A stretch of DNA of 64,000 nucleotides from Setaria digitata (Eukaryota; Nematoda; Chromadorea; Rhabditida; Setariidae): contig RCAB01000061.1 in the NCBI GenBank assembly GCA_003640385.1, positions 124,001-188,000 of the forward strand. The letters are read 5' to 3'. Each line of letters opens with the position of its first letter. Positions within the stretch are counted from its first letter, which is position 1. Positions 26,050-39,472 of this stretch are shown piece by piece. A model generated the notes under the pieces. It worked only from the letters and a program-made list of their open reading frames with translations. It made no database searches and was not told where the DNA came from. The position numbers and the translations under genes were made by a program.

Positions 26050-27010
26050 GCTGCATGCTTTCGTCTCAGCACCACGTCATAACCTGCAACGCATATTTTA
26101 GAGCATGACTGGACATCCAAACATCACCACCAGTACTGCACTGGCTCAGTGTGGACTCTCATCAAATGACCTCCAGAACAGCCGAATGTCAACCTCTCAG
26201 TTAACCTCTACCGGCACAGTTAGCGTCCTGTCCTTAACGTCTGCTTATCAGAATCATTTCTTATGTCCGAACGTCCTCGTCCCTCATCTCCGGAGCAGTC
26301 TTTATTCGACTTTCCCGGAATACCCCTACTACCCTCCCTAACTGCAATACGAAATCTCAGTTCTGTCAAATCAGAATCCGGCACAACTACAGCAAGCCCA
26401 CTATGAAATTCCTGAACTACGCGATTCGCAATCAGATTATTTTATTTTTCCAATAATCGGGCAAGATTGTTTTGAACCTTCTCGTGATTAATGTTGGTTA
26501 CGTAAAATTTGAAACAAGCGGAACTGTTTGTCCATTCGGGATGACCTGAACTTGAGCTTGAACTGTTTTAAATTGCTATTGCAGTTTAAAAAGCTCACGG
26601 CGAATGAGGAAGTAAAACAGAAAACCTTTCCTCGCACTAAGCTTGGAAATGCTTTCAAGTTTTGCAACTTGAAAAATGAAATTATTAGAAGCCTTGACAG
26701 TAGTTCTTCATCTCACAAACGCTAAATGAGCTAAGAAGGAATTGAAGTTCGAGTAATCTTATGACTGTTCAGCGAGATGACGATCACCGAGTTAGGCTAT
26801 TTCAGTATTATTAATTTAGATGATCGGCCGCCCAGCAAGAATCGTTATGTTTTCAGGGGCCAAAGGAAGTGCTACTGTTTCGATTCACTATAGATCATTG
26901 GGGTCAGGCTAAGTTAACGGATCAAACTAATTCTACTCTCGCTCAGCTTACATCTTCAACAAAAATAAATTGTTCATATGAATTGCAAGCAACTGGTCCT
27001 CCATAGGATC
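26050..27010. other. Less AT-rich segment with broken S/T/P/Q-rich frames
   Basis: Visibly richer in C and G than its surroundings. Plus-strand frames run through Ser/Thr/Pro/Gln-rich sequence (26105-26341 and its continuation to about 26440) and through a second stretch at about 26873-26998, each interrupted by stops. The composition and the lack of intron signals suggest a decayed mobile-element fragment, but no diagnostic protease, reverse transcriptase or integrase motif is seen. Confidence 0.3.
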
Positions 27011-27597
27011 ACATCGGAGCTAATTTGTACCTTGCTGAATGAACGATAGGCAGTTACAGTGTTTGAGAGATTGTTTAAATATATTAAAAATTGGAATGAT
27101 TAAATGTTTTTCAGTTTTAAAAATTGAGCATGAAGGAGGTGTTTGGGAATTCTTAAGAATAAGTAAGTTTTTGAAGGATTTTGAAACTTGTTCGATGAAC
27201 TTTTTTCTTTCTCGGAACTTTTTCACTTTTATCAGTTATCAACATCATTATATAACCAACGCTTCTATCAACAGTAATTATAACTCATAAATTTACAAGT
27301 TGTGATTGAGAACACAACGTATAAACAGAGATCTCTAAAGTAACCGGGTTTACGAAAAAGAAACACCTGCACATTTTATAATAAAAATGAGATTTAAAAA
27401 AAAAAAAGAAAAAAGTGGTAAATAATAATTTTCTTTACTAGTAGGTTTTTTTAAAGCATTTCAGGATTTCTCGAGCAAAAACTAATAATATTCACTATAG
27501 TTCAAATTAAAAAGAAGTGCATACAGAAACCATTTTCCAGAGTAAGAATTCGAATGGAATGGAGGCAATTGATCCAAATTGTATAAAGCATAAAATG

Positions 27598-30500
27598 CTA
27601 ATGATTATCTTGATCACTGATTGATACAGAAGATGGTAAACTTCTGCCGAGTTCTATTTTATGAATGTATGCTTTAGTGGTTTTAATAATATCAAGATTT
27701 GAGATCGGTGCAACTCTTCCATCTCTACACTTTTTATCGTTGTCAATTTGCGTTGAATCCGTCTTATACTTTTTCTTCTTTACCTGTTGATTAGAGAATA
27801 TCACTTTACTTTAATACAAGGTTTACTCTGTTATTCATTCAAAAGTTTTTAAATTCTTCTCCTCTAATTTTGTTTTTCACTTTTTCCACTGCTTTACTTG
27901 CTACGTGTGCAATTTGAAATGGTAATTATAAATAATAAATAAAAATTGGTAGAGATGTGATTAATTTGCATTTATATTCATTATGGCATTCATCGAGAAC
28001 AAAACATTTTAAATCTATTATAAGAATGAAGAAATGATGAAAGGTGCTATTGCTTACCTCACTTTTGATTTTGCTCATTAATTTCCGCAAAGTGCAACAA
28101 TTCTCCTCTTCTTTTTGTTGCGGTTTTAAGGAACAAATTTCTAAAATGTCGACATTTTATAAAATTAATACTCATTCAACAAAAGATTATACGGAAGTTG
28201 CTTTTATCATGAATTTATTTTTCTAAATTATCTTCATCAAATTATTCAATGCCTTTCTTTTCTTCACTTTATCATAAATGAACAGCCTTCTTCTATTTAC
28301 TGATGCTGATACTGAAATTAATTTAGATAGATAAGTTAGTATCAGTTGCAGATCCAGTGGAATCATTTTGTAAATTATACCTGCTTGACAGGTATTTATG
28401 GCAGTAAGTAAGGCCGGAAGTATGACAAGACTGTGGAATATGCCAAATCCTACGGTGATTGTAACAGTTTTCATGAATACCATCGACAGGTATGATTGCT
28501 TCTTAAGTAAAGGTAATAAGGCAACAATAGTGGAAATAGCCACTTGCAACATTGGCCAACCGATTGTTATCAGTGCTTCTTCAAGACGACCGCGACTGTC
28601 CTAGGATAAAATGATAAGGGTAATTTGACAATGAAGCAGGTAGTTTGAAATGGATTTAACTTCCTCAAAGTAAGATATGCACCACGTCAGATTACTGTCC
28701 TGGCTCATGGCCCTATTTAGTTGAAGGAATGAACTTGGAATGCTGAAATTTCTCATTTCTATCTACAAGAAATTGTGTTGAAGTTTGACTTTAAAGATGA
28801 TACTGATTCAACAGCTTTGATCATTGCGAAATCGAGAAGTTTTTGAAAATTGAAGTAAATCGAACTTACCTTAGCTGTTGTCTTATAAAAGTGATAGCTA
28901 ATGTGAGTGGTAAAATCCACTGAAAATCCGATAGCCATTAGAAGTGCAGCCATTGTTATTGGATCTAGGTCTACCCCCAAATGTGATAATAGTCCAAATA
29001 TACCAACACTTATGCTGAATACAGAATAAACTGCACAGATAATACTGATTATATTCGGGATGAAAATGAAGCAAGCTGCTGCCGTACAGCAAAAAGCTGC
29101 CAAAACACTCCAGATTATAGTACTTTTGATTGTTAAGGTCTGCAAAATAATGGAAATTTAAAATGAATTTAATAAATATTACTTGAAAATTAGAACTGAA
29201 TATTCGAATATTGTGTTTCTTAATACTACAACTTTAGGACTATTTGATTGCCGATAAAAAGGCCAATAAAAATTTGAACCATCAACGGAAATGGATGGAA
29301 ATAAATTACTACCTTGAGCAAATATTCTATATATCATTTAATGATATTAAAACGATCACCTGATCAACGAATGGACTATGATCACTATATGGATATACAG
29401 CGTAATCAGAATATTTAGCAGCTATGCGTCTCCAGTCTGCAACTGCTGGTATCATTTCATTATATTTGATGATCTAAAAAATTTAATGCAATTAATAAAT
29501 AAATTCTTTTTTTATTAATTTAAATTGAAAATTACCATGGAATTTAAAAATGTTACAATGATTAACATATAATTATTGTTCAGTTTTGGGAAAATTCAAA
29601 ATAATTAATTTTAATTAGAAAACAAACCCCATGGAAATTAGTAACAAAAAAGAATGAAGAAATGCATTCTGGTTGATTGATTTCACAGGCACTTTCGTTC
29701 ATATGCACAAATGAACTGAGGAAAAAATACGTTGCCGATTTAAAAAATGCCGGAATTTCCGTATATGTGAATTGTCCTGATTCGTCATAGAATCTAAATT
29801 GATAGTCTTATCGATTGATCTCTATTCAGATCATTTCATCCAGCTCTATCGATTGATCTCTCAGCTCATTTCTTCTACTTTTTTTCTTACATGGAGCTAT
29901 TGAAGTATTATTATAAACAAAAATGATCGGAATTGGAAGTTTCATGGAACTTACATCAAGAAATCTTCGTAGTGTTTTAACCAGAAAACTGTCGACTTGT
30001 TACCGTAGCTATAGTGACTATGCTCATATTCTGAGACCAACGATTTGATGCCTAAATTTTCCTTTCGAATTTTTCAAAAGTAAAAAAATGAAATTTCAAA
30101 ACTGATCTTTAGAGAAAAACGATATAAATAAACCAAAGGTGTTCACTCTTTCTTTTTTCGCATAAATGTATGTGTAGAAAACAGATCAACAGAAAGAAAT
30201 TTTCGGCAGAAATTTTTTTCATTTCACTTTTATAAAAAATAAATGAGATTTGAAACTTTATAAACTGTTAGGGGCAGAGACAAACTGCAAGTAATTGGAC
30301 CGAAATACTTTTCAGTTCTTTTTGCATTTGATAATATTTCAATGAATTAACCCGAGCTTTTATTTAAAAGGAAACTGAAGCTTTTTTGAGTTCGCTGGAT
30401 ACTGTCCAAAACTTGAATAGTTTGGATCAAAATCAGTGAAGTTTCTTCTGGGGAAAAAATCGGAATAATTTCAGATTAGAAGTGAAAAAGAAAGAATGAA

Positions 30501-33500
30501 AGGATAAATGTGGTAAAATTAAAGGAAGCTTTTTATTAAATTTCCCCCCAAGACCAGAAAAATTTAAGTTAAATCAGTGAAGTAGCCATTTAACAAAACA
30601 ATTTTCATGCTTTTGCACTGTTTTAGAATGAAAGGTTTAAAAGTTCTGAAATGTTACCGTTCAGTCGATCAGGATCTCTCAGATCACCTGGATTCATGNT
30701 GGCAATTTTCATGCTTTTGCACTGTTTTAGAATGAAAGGTTTAAAAGTTCTGAAATGTTACCGTTCAGTCGATCAGGATCTCTCAGATCACCTGGATTCA
30801 TGACAAAGATAGTAATTGGCTGCATATTACGTAAAGCATTTTCAAGAATAAATTGAAAATTATGCAGGTAAGAATCTGGAAGAGCCATCTTATCCACCGA
30901 TATTTTAGCTTCCAATTTGAGAATACCCAGAAAGGATACATAATAATATGCTATCATCACCATTATCAGCAGCACTCTAGAATATTTAGCTATTATCAGT
31001 TCAATGATGTTAAACTACAACCTATCAAGTGGTAGGTTTGGCAGAAAAAAATTGTTAGAAAATAATTAGAATGAAGAAAAAATTTTTGCAAAAAATCGAT
31101 GTAATCTATAAAGCAAAAGAAATGATTGATGTAAGCAAAAGATAATTTAATTTTTTCGTTCGAAAAAAGCTACCTTACGAGCCAAGTTGTTACTATAGCA
31201 GACCATGCTTTGATGAGCCAAAGTTGAAAATCTGACACTTTTTCGGCCATTTGATTTCGTGCCTTAAAAAATTATTTTTAATTAGAAAGTGATTAATTAA
31301 ATGACAAGGAAAGTGGAAGAAAAAAGTAATGAATGCAATTACTGATTAGACTAAACCTACACTTCGCTGGGTCTTAAAGCAGCAGAACAGGGCCTGATAA
31401 TTATTTGCCTCACGTTGTCCACTTAAGGCCAGTGTTGCGGAAAACAGAATGAGTTGCAAGAAGTAGCAAACAGTAATAGCAAAGCATGAATATATTGAAA
31501 ATGTACGCACTGCTGGGGTCGACGAAAAGATACCAATGCCGAAAGATAGAGCATTGGTAAGTGAGCTGAAAGTTTGATAAATTCCGTTTCCGGAAAGGCA
31601 GTCGTAACTTAAATCATAGCTCACCGTAAATGGTAAGCATTTTCAGTTTCCTATCTAGCAATGCTAATTTGTATAATTAATTAATAAAAATATTCCGGGA
31701 TTAATCTCTGGAAAAGTTGCCTAATTGTAATGGAAGGTCCAGCATCTTCCAGTGTTTTCGCTAATCGTTTCGGTATCGATGTGGTGATAGATGTACGATC
31801 CCATGCTCGTAATATAATGAATACATCATCCACACCAACCGCAAGCACCAAGAAGTATGTGGCAACAACAATTGACTGATAACGAAGTCCACAGAGTGAT
31901 AAGATTCCTGTCGATGTTAGCATTGATAAAATCGGTATTATACTACCAATGAGTGATTCCCATGGTTTACTTTTAACCGGATTGCTCCTATAATTTTTTA
32001 TTTAATTAATCGAATTGCTTCTATAATTTTTTATTTAGTTATTTTTTTCTTTTTTTTTTTTGTAACTAAAATATGCAAATTTCAAATGACCGCTCTAATG
32101 CGACATTTTACTAATTAGATGCATTTTTTTGTCCACCATTTCTATCTTAATTCAGAAAAGGATCTTCAGGCTATAATTCCCTTCAGTTAATAGATGTTTA
32201 ATGTCTTTTGCAACAGCCTTTTATTTTTGATTATTACATTTAAAGATGATTTTTCCACTTTATATCTTGAAATAGAAATTAACAAGTAGTCTAATCAACC
32301 AATTAATTATTTTTACCTCTAATTAGTAAACAGATTGAGTTTAGAAATTCTGGCGAAATTTAAAATATATATATATATATATAAAATGAAATTCCATATA
32401 ATTCACCTAAACGAACTGATAATAGTGAAAAGGATCATAGCACAAACAGATCCAAAGAGAACTGGAGCAGTTTCGGTACCCATTCGACGAACTTCCACTG
32501 AAACCAGGCAATCACTAGTAAGACCGATCTGAAAGAAAGTAATAGTATAGTTAGAAGAAACTGCAAGAAATCTGAAAAGTTAGATTGTTTAGGTGTTAAA
32601 AATGGCTAAAATTTTGTAATTTTAGAATGGAAATACTGAAATTTTATTATTAAATTATTTAAGAAACACTGTGTAATATGATTTCCATATGGCGATTCCA
32701 CCTTTACAATACTACGAATATTATTAATTCAGGCGTTATTTACTCGTAGAACTACTCATTCGTACTTTATTGTTACAAAGAAGAATTAATTTAAAATTGA
32801 TCAAAATTATTGCTGAGATAATTAATTAATGTTTGATATTGATATTGATATTTGTGTGATATTTTGATAAAAATTCCTAAGTTCACGTGCGTCACAAAGA
32901 AATAATTCTTCAATTTTTGATAGTCATTTTTACTTACAGTAAGCAAATTATATTCTTCGCCTCTGTAATGTTTTTGTATTTCCAACTGCCATTTATACAG
33001 TATCATAGTATCTGGTGCACTGATAAAGAGTTCGATAACTGCGGTCGAGAATGATTTGATAACATTAGTGCCCTCCTCAAGCACCACACCGTAAGCATTA
33101 TTTCCTGCAAAATGAAACTATCAAGATTTTTTGATCAGAATAATTAACCACAAGGAATTTAATTCTTATCAGTTTGGGAATGAATTTAAAGAAATAAATC
33201 CAATGAACGGCGAGTATTAACTCTTTACGAAAGAACAGTCCTGGACTACTTGGACTATTTGGCAATAAGAGATTTAAAAAGCACTGAAAACTTCATTTCA
33301 TATATAACTACTGTTCGTATTTTCTCCAGTGTACAACAAAGGATCAAATTTGCAGTCGTTTGCACTGTCTGCTTACAATGCTATAGGAATTGATAAATGA
33401 TTACACTGATTAGAACTGTTAACAGAGCATCTTCAGCAAATTAATAAAACTTTCCATTAAATACATGTTGGAAATCACTTCATGAAGTAAAATGCGTCAT

Positions 33501-35052
33501 GATGTGTTGGATGTATTTGTGGAAAGAATTCTCGAAAGAAGAGTTTTTTAAGAAATTACTTTCACCGTTATGACTAGTCTAGTTCAATATCAAGCCACTG
33601 TCACTTACCAAAATTACTCAATCACAAAAAGTTTTTTCCTTTTATTAGTGCCGTCATGCACTTCATGCTCTCTTTCCTTAATAAGTCCTTATTCTTTAAA
33701 GGTTAGTTTTCTTTTTTCTTATTTCGAAAGCATTAAGAAAAATATAAGCAAGAGTAATAATTTCATTTTTGTTTACGTTCTAAACAGGTATCAAAAAAAA
33801 GTTGGGAATGATTTTAATGAATTTTCTTTGGAAATGAAAAAAGACTAAATTATCATTAGAAAATGAATATTATTAAAGGAAAAGTGAGCTTTTAGAGGAT
33901 GGGAAAATTTTGAAAGAATTCTTTTTTGCATTATTTTATAATTGCTAAATATGATAGACCTTTTCCTTTATATGGATAAGTTACGTTGATTTCTATGTTC
34001 GCAAAGGAATATTCCGGAAAGTCTCAGTTCTGATAAAACTTCTGTAAAGAGTTACAGTTGCTTTGCATTGATTGATAGCTGATCTTGATAAGTTATCGAT
34101 AATTTTATGAAAAATTAGTTCAGTGTAGCTAGCTTATTGCAACATTGAAAGTAGTAACTCAATAGGTCTACCGATGAAGATTTGTGAGCCGAAAAGATCA
34201 ATGCTTGGATAGGTTTTTGTTAATTGATTGTTCGGGTCGTAAAGTCTCAGAAATGCCATAAAGCCGTTATTCATTTCGCAATACGGCTCGCATAATTCGC
34301 CGAATCCGTACTCTTGGCCCTCATATTCAATTGTTATATTATTTTGAATCTGCTTAATGAAATGTATTAGTGCTTTTCGATATTTGTCTCGTAGCAATGA
34401 ACCACCATCACGAGCTTCCACCAAAACGTATGCCGGATCAAGTGTACCATTCTGAAATAATTGAAGCTAGTTCTAGAGAGTTCCAGAATTTTGAAATATT
34501 TCAAACTCAGGAATTCACTGTTTAAATAACTTAAATAAAATTCTGACTTCGCTGCTTTAATTACTCAGTTTACGTATTAAAAATTTCTCAAAAACTATTT
34601 TGACCTTGAAAACATTTCAAAAACTATTTTGACCTTGTTCAATTTGACGGAATAATAGGATTGCACTTTCCTCTAATTACCGATTTGTGATGGTAATTAA
34701 TTTTTGTATTCCAGGTGGAGATCTTATTTCACTTGTTTTTAGATAGTTAAGAAAGGTCTAATTAACCCAAAAATACTTAGCACATTATTAATAACTACTA
34801 AGAGATAATTCACGATATGACCTGTCCGAGGAAATTCATCGCCACTGCATGTTCCACTCGGCTCGGTGCATTACTGGGCGAGTATTCAGTTCTAACATTA
34901 TTAACTTCCTCAAGTCTTAAAATGCCTAGACTGCAAAGGACTGATATGATCAGTGTAGTGATAATGACTCGTTTTGGTCTCTTTCCAATTAAAATGCCCA
35001 AATTTCTGAAATTCGTAGCAACCACTCTTTCCAGTCTCTCGATTGCTTCCAT
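27598..35052 (-). CDS. Patched-related (PTR) sterol-sensing-domain membrane protein
   Basis: Complete-looking minus-strand gene starting MEAIERLERVVATNFRNLG at 35052. Exons checked by phase: 34822-35052, 34172-34451, 32938-33104, 32407-32528, 31721-31987 and 31565 downward. Later exons lie near 31.18-31.26, 30.77-30.97, 29.96-30.05, 29.69-29.83, 29.36-29.47, 28.87-29.14, 28.39-28.60 and 27.60-27.78 kb (stop 27598-27600). Order: N-terminal helix, extracellular domain 1, sterol-sensing domain (MLTSTGILSLCG, VGVDDVFIILRAWDRT), extracellular domain 2, second helix bundle (AIGFSVDFTTHISYHF) and a basic tail. Both GxxxD-type motifs of the RND/patched fold (GVDD and GFSVD) are intact, so transport or sterol-sensing activity is plausible. 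In nematodes PTRs act in moulting, cuticle and membrane traffic. A single N sits beside the exon at 30.77 kb. The intron after 31721 uses a GC donor. Confidence 0.92.
30599..30802. repeat. Unmerged contig overlap around N 30699
   Basis: Bases 30599-30698 and 30703-30802 are the same 100-base sequence separated by N and three bases. Both copies include the end of one PTR exon (the DLRDPDRLNG-coding part), so this exon edge is doubled in the assembly. Confidence 0.88.
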
Positions 35053-38000
35053 TCTGACTTATTATTCGCAATTAACAGAGCTAGAAGTCTGTACTTTCCC
35101 TTTGATTTGCCACTTTTCACACTAGAAAATAATTAAAACTGATTTCCAATTTACGTCTTCTGACTACGTGTGACTGTAACTGTCCTCACGTGTACTCACA
35201 TGACGCGTAATTTCAAAAAAAAAAAATTAATTAATGAACAGCCGCGCGCTCATTAGAAAACTGCAATGTAGGCATTAGTTTGAGGTGAGAAATGCGAAAT
35301 GCAATAATAAGCAAAGGAAAAATTTCAATAGATCCACTTAAGATTTTTCATACTAGTTTTTAAAGTTGATTATAATAAGTAGTATTAATTGAGCCAGAGT
35401 GTTAATTAGACATCTGAATGGGTGAAAAGGTCAAAAAGTTCTTCAACATTTGTGAAATACAAGTTTACTTGATACTAATAAAAGGAGAACTTTTAACGAT
35501 TAATAGCGTAAGGTAATGAACCTTCGGCATTCATTTGCTGCCTTTGTGCCATAAATACAAACTGATAACAATGATAAACAATGAAAATTTTTAAACTTAA
35601 CTTTAGATTCATCCTTCAAGCTCATCTTCATCCACCGTTGTACGGGGAATTCAGGTTCAGTCATATTAAAAAAAAATTTGTTTTTTTTTGGGGGTTGAAA
35701 CACAACACTAAGATCCTGTATCGACAATTTCAATCGTGTCAATCACATCAAGTGTAAGAAAAAAATGTTTCCAAATTTTTTCTCGCTTTATTTACATTTA
35801 CAACGAAAAACTTTAAAGAAAAGGTCCTTTCTTCTTTTCTCTTTTTTGTCTAACGAATATTACTGAATTCATAAATTTTCCCTCTAATTAAATTTCCCGT
35901 AAAAACAAATGATTAATATGAAGAGTTAACAGGAGCATATCTATTTAACAATTCTTGAAACAGTGAAGTTTGAAGTTTTATCTGCGCTGAATCAAAATAT
36001 CAACGTGATAATGAAGAAGGTCATTATGAGGAATGAGAACAGTATTTGTGGTTGGCATTCATACTAAAATTAAACAATCGTTGTTAGCTAATACGTGAAG
36101 TTCATACGTAAAATGTTGTACAACTGTAGAATATTCAAAGAGAAAGTTTCTTTCTTATTTGATAAAATTATTTTGAAACAGAATAAAAATTATAAGATGT
36201 GAGAGTGTTTTCTTCTTGATAATGACTGATTATAACCTTACAGAGTAATATAAAACGATTACTGGTCAGGCTAATTTGTTCCTGTTGTGAAAAATATTTC
36301 CATTTAAGTATTAAAATTTGAGATCGCAAAACTTTCCAAGAAGATAATAATTTTAAAAAAAAAAGCTTTGAAGCTGTGATGAATGTGAATCAAAATTAGT
36401 CCAAATTAACAGAAGGATATCAATAAAAGCCTAATCTGTCTTGAAGATAACTAAAGTATTAATCTTCCAGTAGCCAATTAGTTCACTAGACAAGAAACTT
36501 AACGGCTGGTGTCAATAGTTTCCTTCGACAAATTTATTGCCACCGTAGTTTAATTTCCATTAAGAGGAAGATTTTTCTATTAGTGATAATATTGCACAAA
36601 TATCAAACGAAGAGAAAGGATGATGGCAAGGTGAGAGAGAGCTTTGAAAAAGATAATTTAATAATGACAAAAACTATATTTGAGATGGAAAGGGTTATGA
36701 AAATTTGATCGATTTAGAAGAGTTGACCGCGGTCTAGTTTTGTCGAGAAAAAAGAATTGAAATGGTCTGAAAATGATAATAAATACAGAAGGAATACAGA
36801 CTATAGAAATATTTTGTATTTGACTGAAGTGCAATCAATTCTTCCAATATAATCTAGCAATATTCTTTTCAAAAGTACTAAATCTATAAATTGTGTATTT
36901 TTGTAAATTGTAAAATTTTCCAAATTAAACAAACTACGAAAATTTTTGACTGCTCAGAAAAAGAGTCTTAGATACGCATTAATCGCAAATGATCGAGTCA
37001 TTTATCATCAGTACAGAAGGAAACTATTCTTATCTTTTGATTTCACTGATACTAGATTAAAATTCATTAACCACTCTTTCGTTTCTCATCTTCGAAAAAC
37101 ACGAATGCAGAAAAGAAAAAAATGGATTTAGAAAATACTGTCCCTAATTTATAATTCTGATTCATTAAAAACTCTTTTCTTATTTTCGTGTCTTAGGGAT
37201 AAATTGTCATTTATTTCTTCTTACAAACTAATAACAGTTCTTGGTTTAAATAATCTCGACCACCAGCAATTGATTGTCTTTAATTTGCACTTGTCATAAT
37301 GCAGTTTAATTCTACTACAAATGGTCCTTAATGAATGGATTCAAATGAACTTCTCTTAAATACAACTTTAAAAACGATAACAATTAAATTTCCTAAAAGA
37401 GTCTTTTCAACTTAATTTTCGATTAATATGAAAGAATGGAAATGAGTTAACACATCCTATTAATTCGAAGTTTGTGTAATTTCTTTTGACACTTTTCTTT
37501 TGCTTTTATTAATAATGAGCAGTTTTGCTAGGTAGACTGTAAATTTAAGAATAGAATTTATCAAGTAAAGAATAATATATCTCTCTAACAGGTGATGATT
37601 TGTCAATCGAAATGTGGTTAGTTAGATGCCAGAAGTGAAAAAACTATATTTCACTTAGTATGATATAATCAAACAAATGTAATTTGGGAGAAGTGAATAG
37701 AAATCGCTTTTAAATTCAAAATTTGAAAAAAAAAAAACCTCAACTTTATAAAGTTTCTAAAAGAGCAGAAAAGCTAATTGGAAATTCCTGAAATACTGAA
37801 GTCTCAAGATAGTGACAAACTCACTTCGTTAGTATTGTCAATCTGGAATTGATTGGATTGAATTCATGTAGAGCCGGTTTGAAATGTTTTGAGGGATATC
37901 TGAATTCGATTAAAAAGGAAATTAAATACGACAAAAGCGAATAATTGGTTAATTTTTCAACTAAGCATTAAAAATATTTGCTATAAAAATGTGTTATTTT

Positions 38001-39414
38001 ATATTTGAAATTGCCAAATAAAAAAGATAAAACGAATTAATTTTTCACTTTCTTACGAGAGTGGAAAATCAGAATTTTGTTTTATTACCCTGTAAGTTGC
38101 AAATTAAAACACACATAATGACTCAGCATTTTAATAAATTAGCAATTTTGATCGATTATTAATTGATGTTAGATATTCAGAACTGCTGTCAATTAATCAA
38201 CAGAAAAATAATAATCATTAATTTGTCGAAATATGTTCGATTATTGCACTCAAGAAATAATAGAGTCAGATTTTTCTTATCATTTATGCAATGATAAAAA
38301 CTTATCATTGTCATAAGTCTAGTTACTTATGGTTCATCAAGATTTAATGACATTTGTTGACTGCAATAGTGATACAGTGATAATGAAGCCGTTAACAATA
38401 ATTCTAATGTAAGAAGTGCCAGCAATATCGCAGCATTAAATCGATGAATTTCAGCCACTAATGACCTATTAAATTTGATTTTTCTTTTTTCTTTTTTTTT
38501 TTTTTTACAGAATGTAGGAGCCAAACATTTTTCTTTTACATGTGAACGATGAACTCTTTCTCTCTCTTCTCACTATTCAGAATTTATTAAATTCATTAAA
38601 CTAGACCGGCCATAAACAGGTTCCTTTCTGACGCAATGAATATAACAATTTTTTACCTCTAGAAATTCATATTCTTTTGTAAAAAAATATCCTCTTGGGG
38701 AAAAGAAATTTAAAAAAAAAAAGAAAAAAAACATTCATGCAATACAATTATAATCATTCAGGAAGGATTAAAATCACTTGAATGAGTTTCTTTTTTTTGT
38801 TTAAATACGCATTCTGACACAATTTAATTTATTCCGATTTCGCTATAATTATTATTAAGAAGGAAAAAGGGAAAATTGGGAATTAAATAATAAAACAAAA
38901 AAATAGGACGAGTTCATAAATATTGTAATCTCAGGAAAAATTACAGTATTTGACATAAAATTGGAACATTTTAATTGTTATTGTGTGAAGTTGCCAGATT
39001 TTCACAAATTGATTTAGTGTTTGGAATATACCGTTGTAATAAATAATATCATTTAAGTAAATTTTAATCTTGCGAATTAGTGTTAAGGATGACCGGATGA
39101 TTGCCACAAAAAAAGAAATGAAATTTTTAATTTTTTTTTGGCAAGAACATGTAAGAAATTTCCAATGAATTCATTTCACCATTTGATCGCTGAGTAAAAA
39201 TTTCTAAAAAAGAACATATGGCAAGCTAAGGGAAGCACAATTCGAAATAGTAATGATAAATTAAATTCGGAAAGATAAAGTGATAACAGCATCATGGATA
39301 ATTATATTTGGCGCAATTAAGAGAGGACGAGACAGCAAGATGGAGGAGATGTGGTATACAAAGGGAAGAGAGTTACCTGGACTAGGATTAGGCAGGCATG
39401 ATATGATAAAGTAA

Positions 39415-39472
39415 GCTACCTGAAGTGGAGGCAAACAGGTATGGTATGATACCTGCTATGATATGAGGTAGT
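39415..39472. repeat. Nested inverted repeat
   Basis: An outer 7-base stem (39415-39421 with 39466-39472, one G-T pair) encloses a perfect 7-base stem CAGGTAT/ATACCTG (39436-39442 with 39449-39455) with a 6-base loop. It sits in a patch richer in G than the surrounding AT-rich region. Function unknown. Confidence 0.5.

Larger units (their letters stand above)
25464..27597. other. Intergenic between COG4 and PTR, partly gene-like
   Basis: Holds the COG4 upstream region, one unassigned exon-like segment (25677-25826, minus) and a less AT-rich stretch at about 26050-27010. The remainder, 27010-27597, is AT-rich and includes the probable 3' UTR of the PTR gene. Confidence 0.5.
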
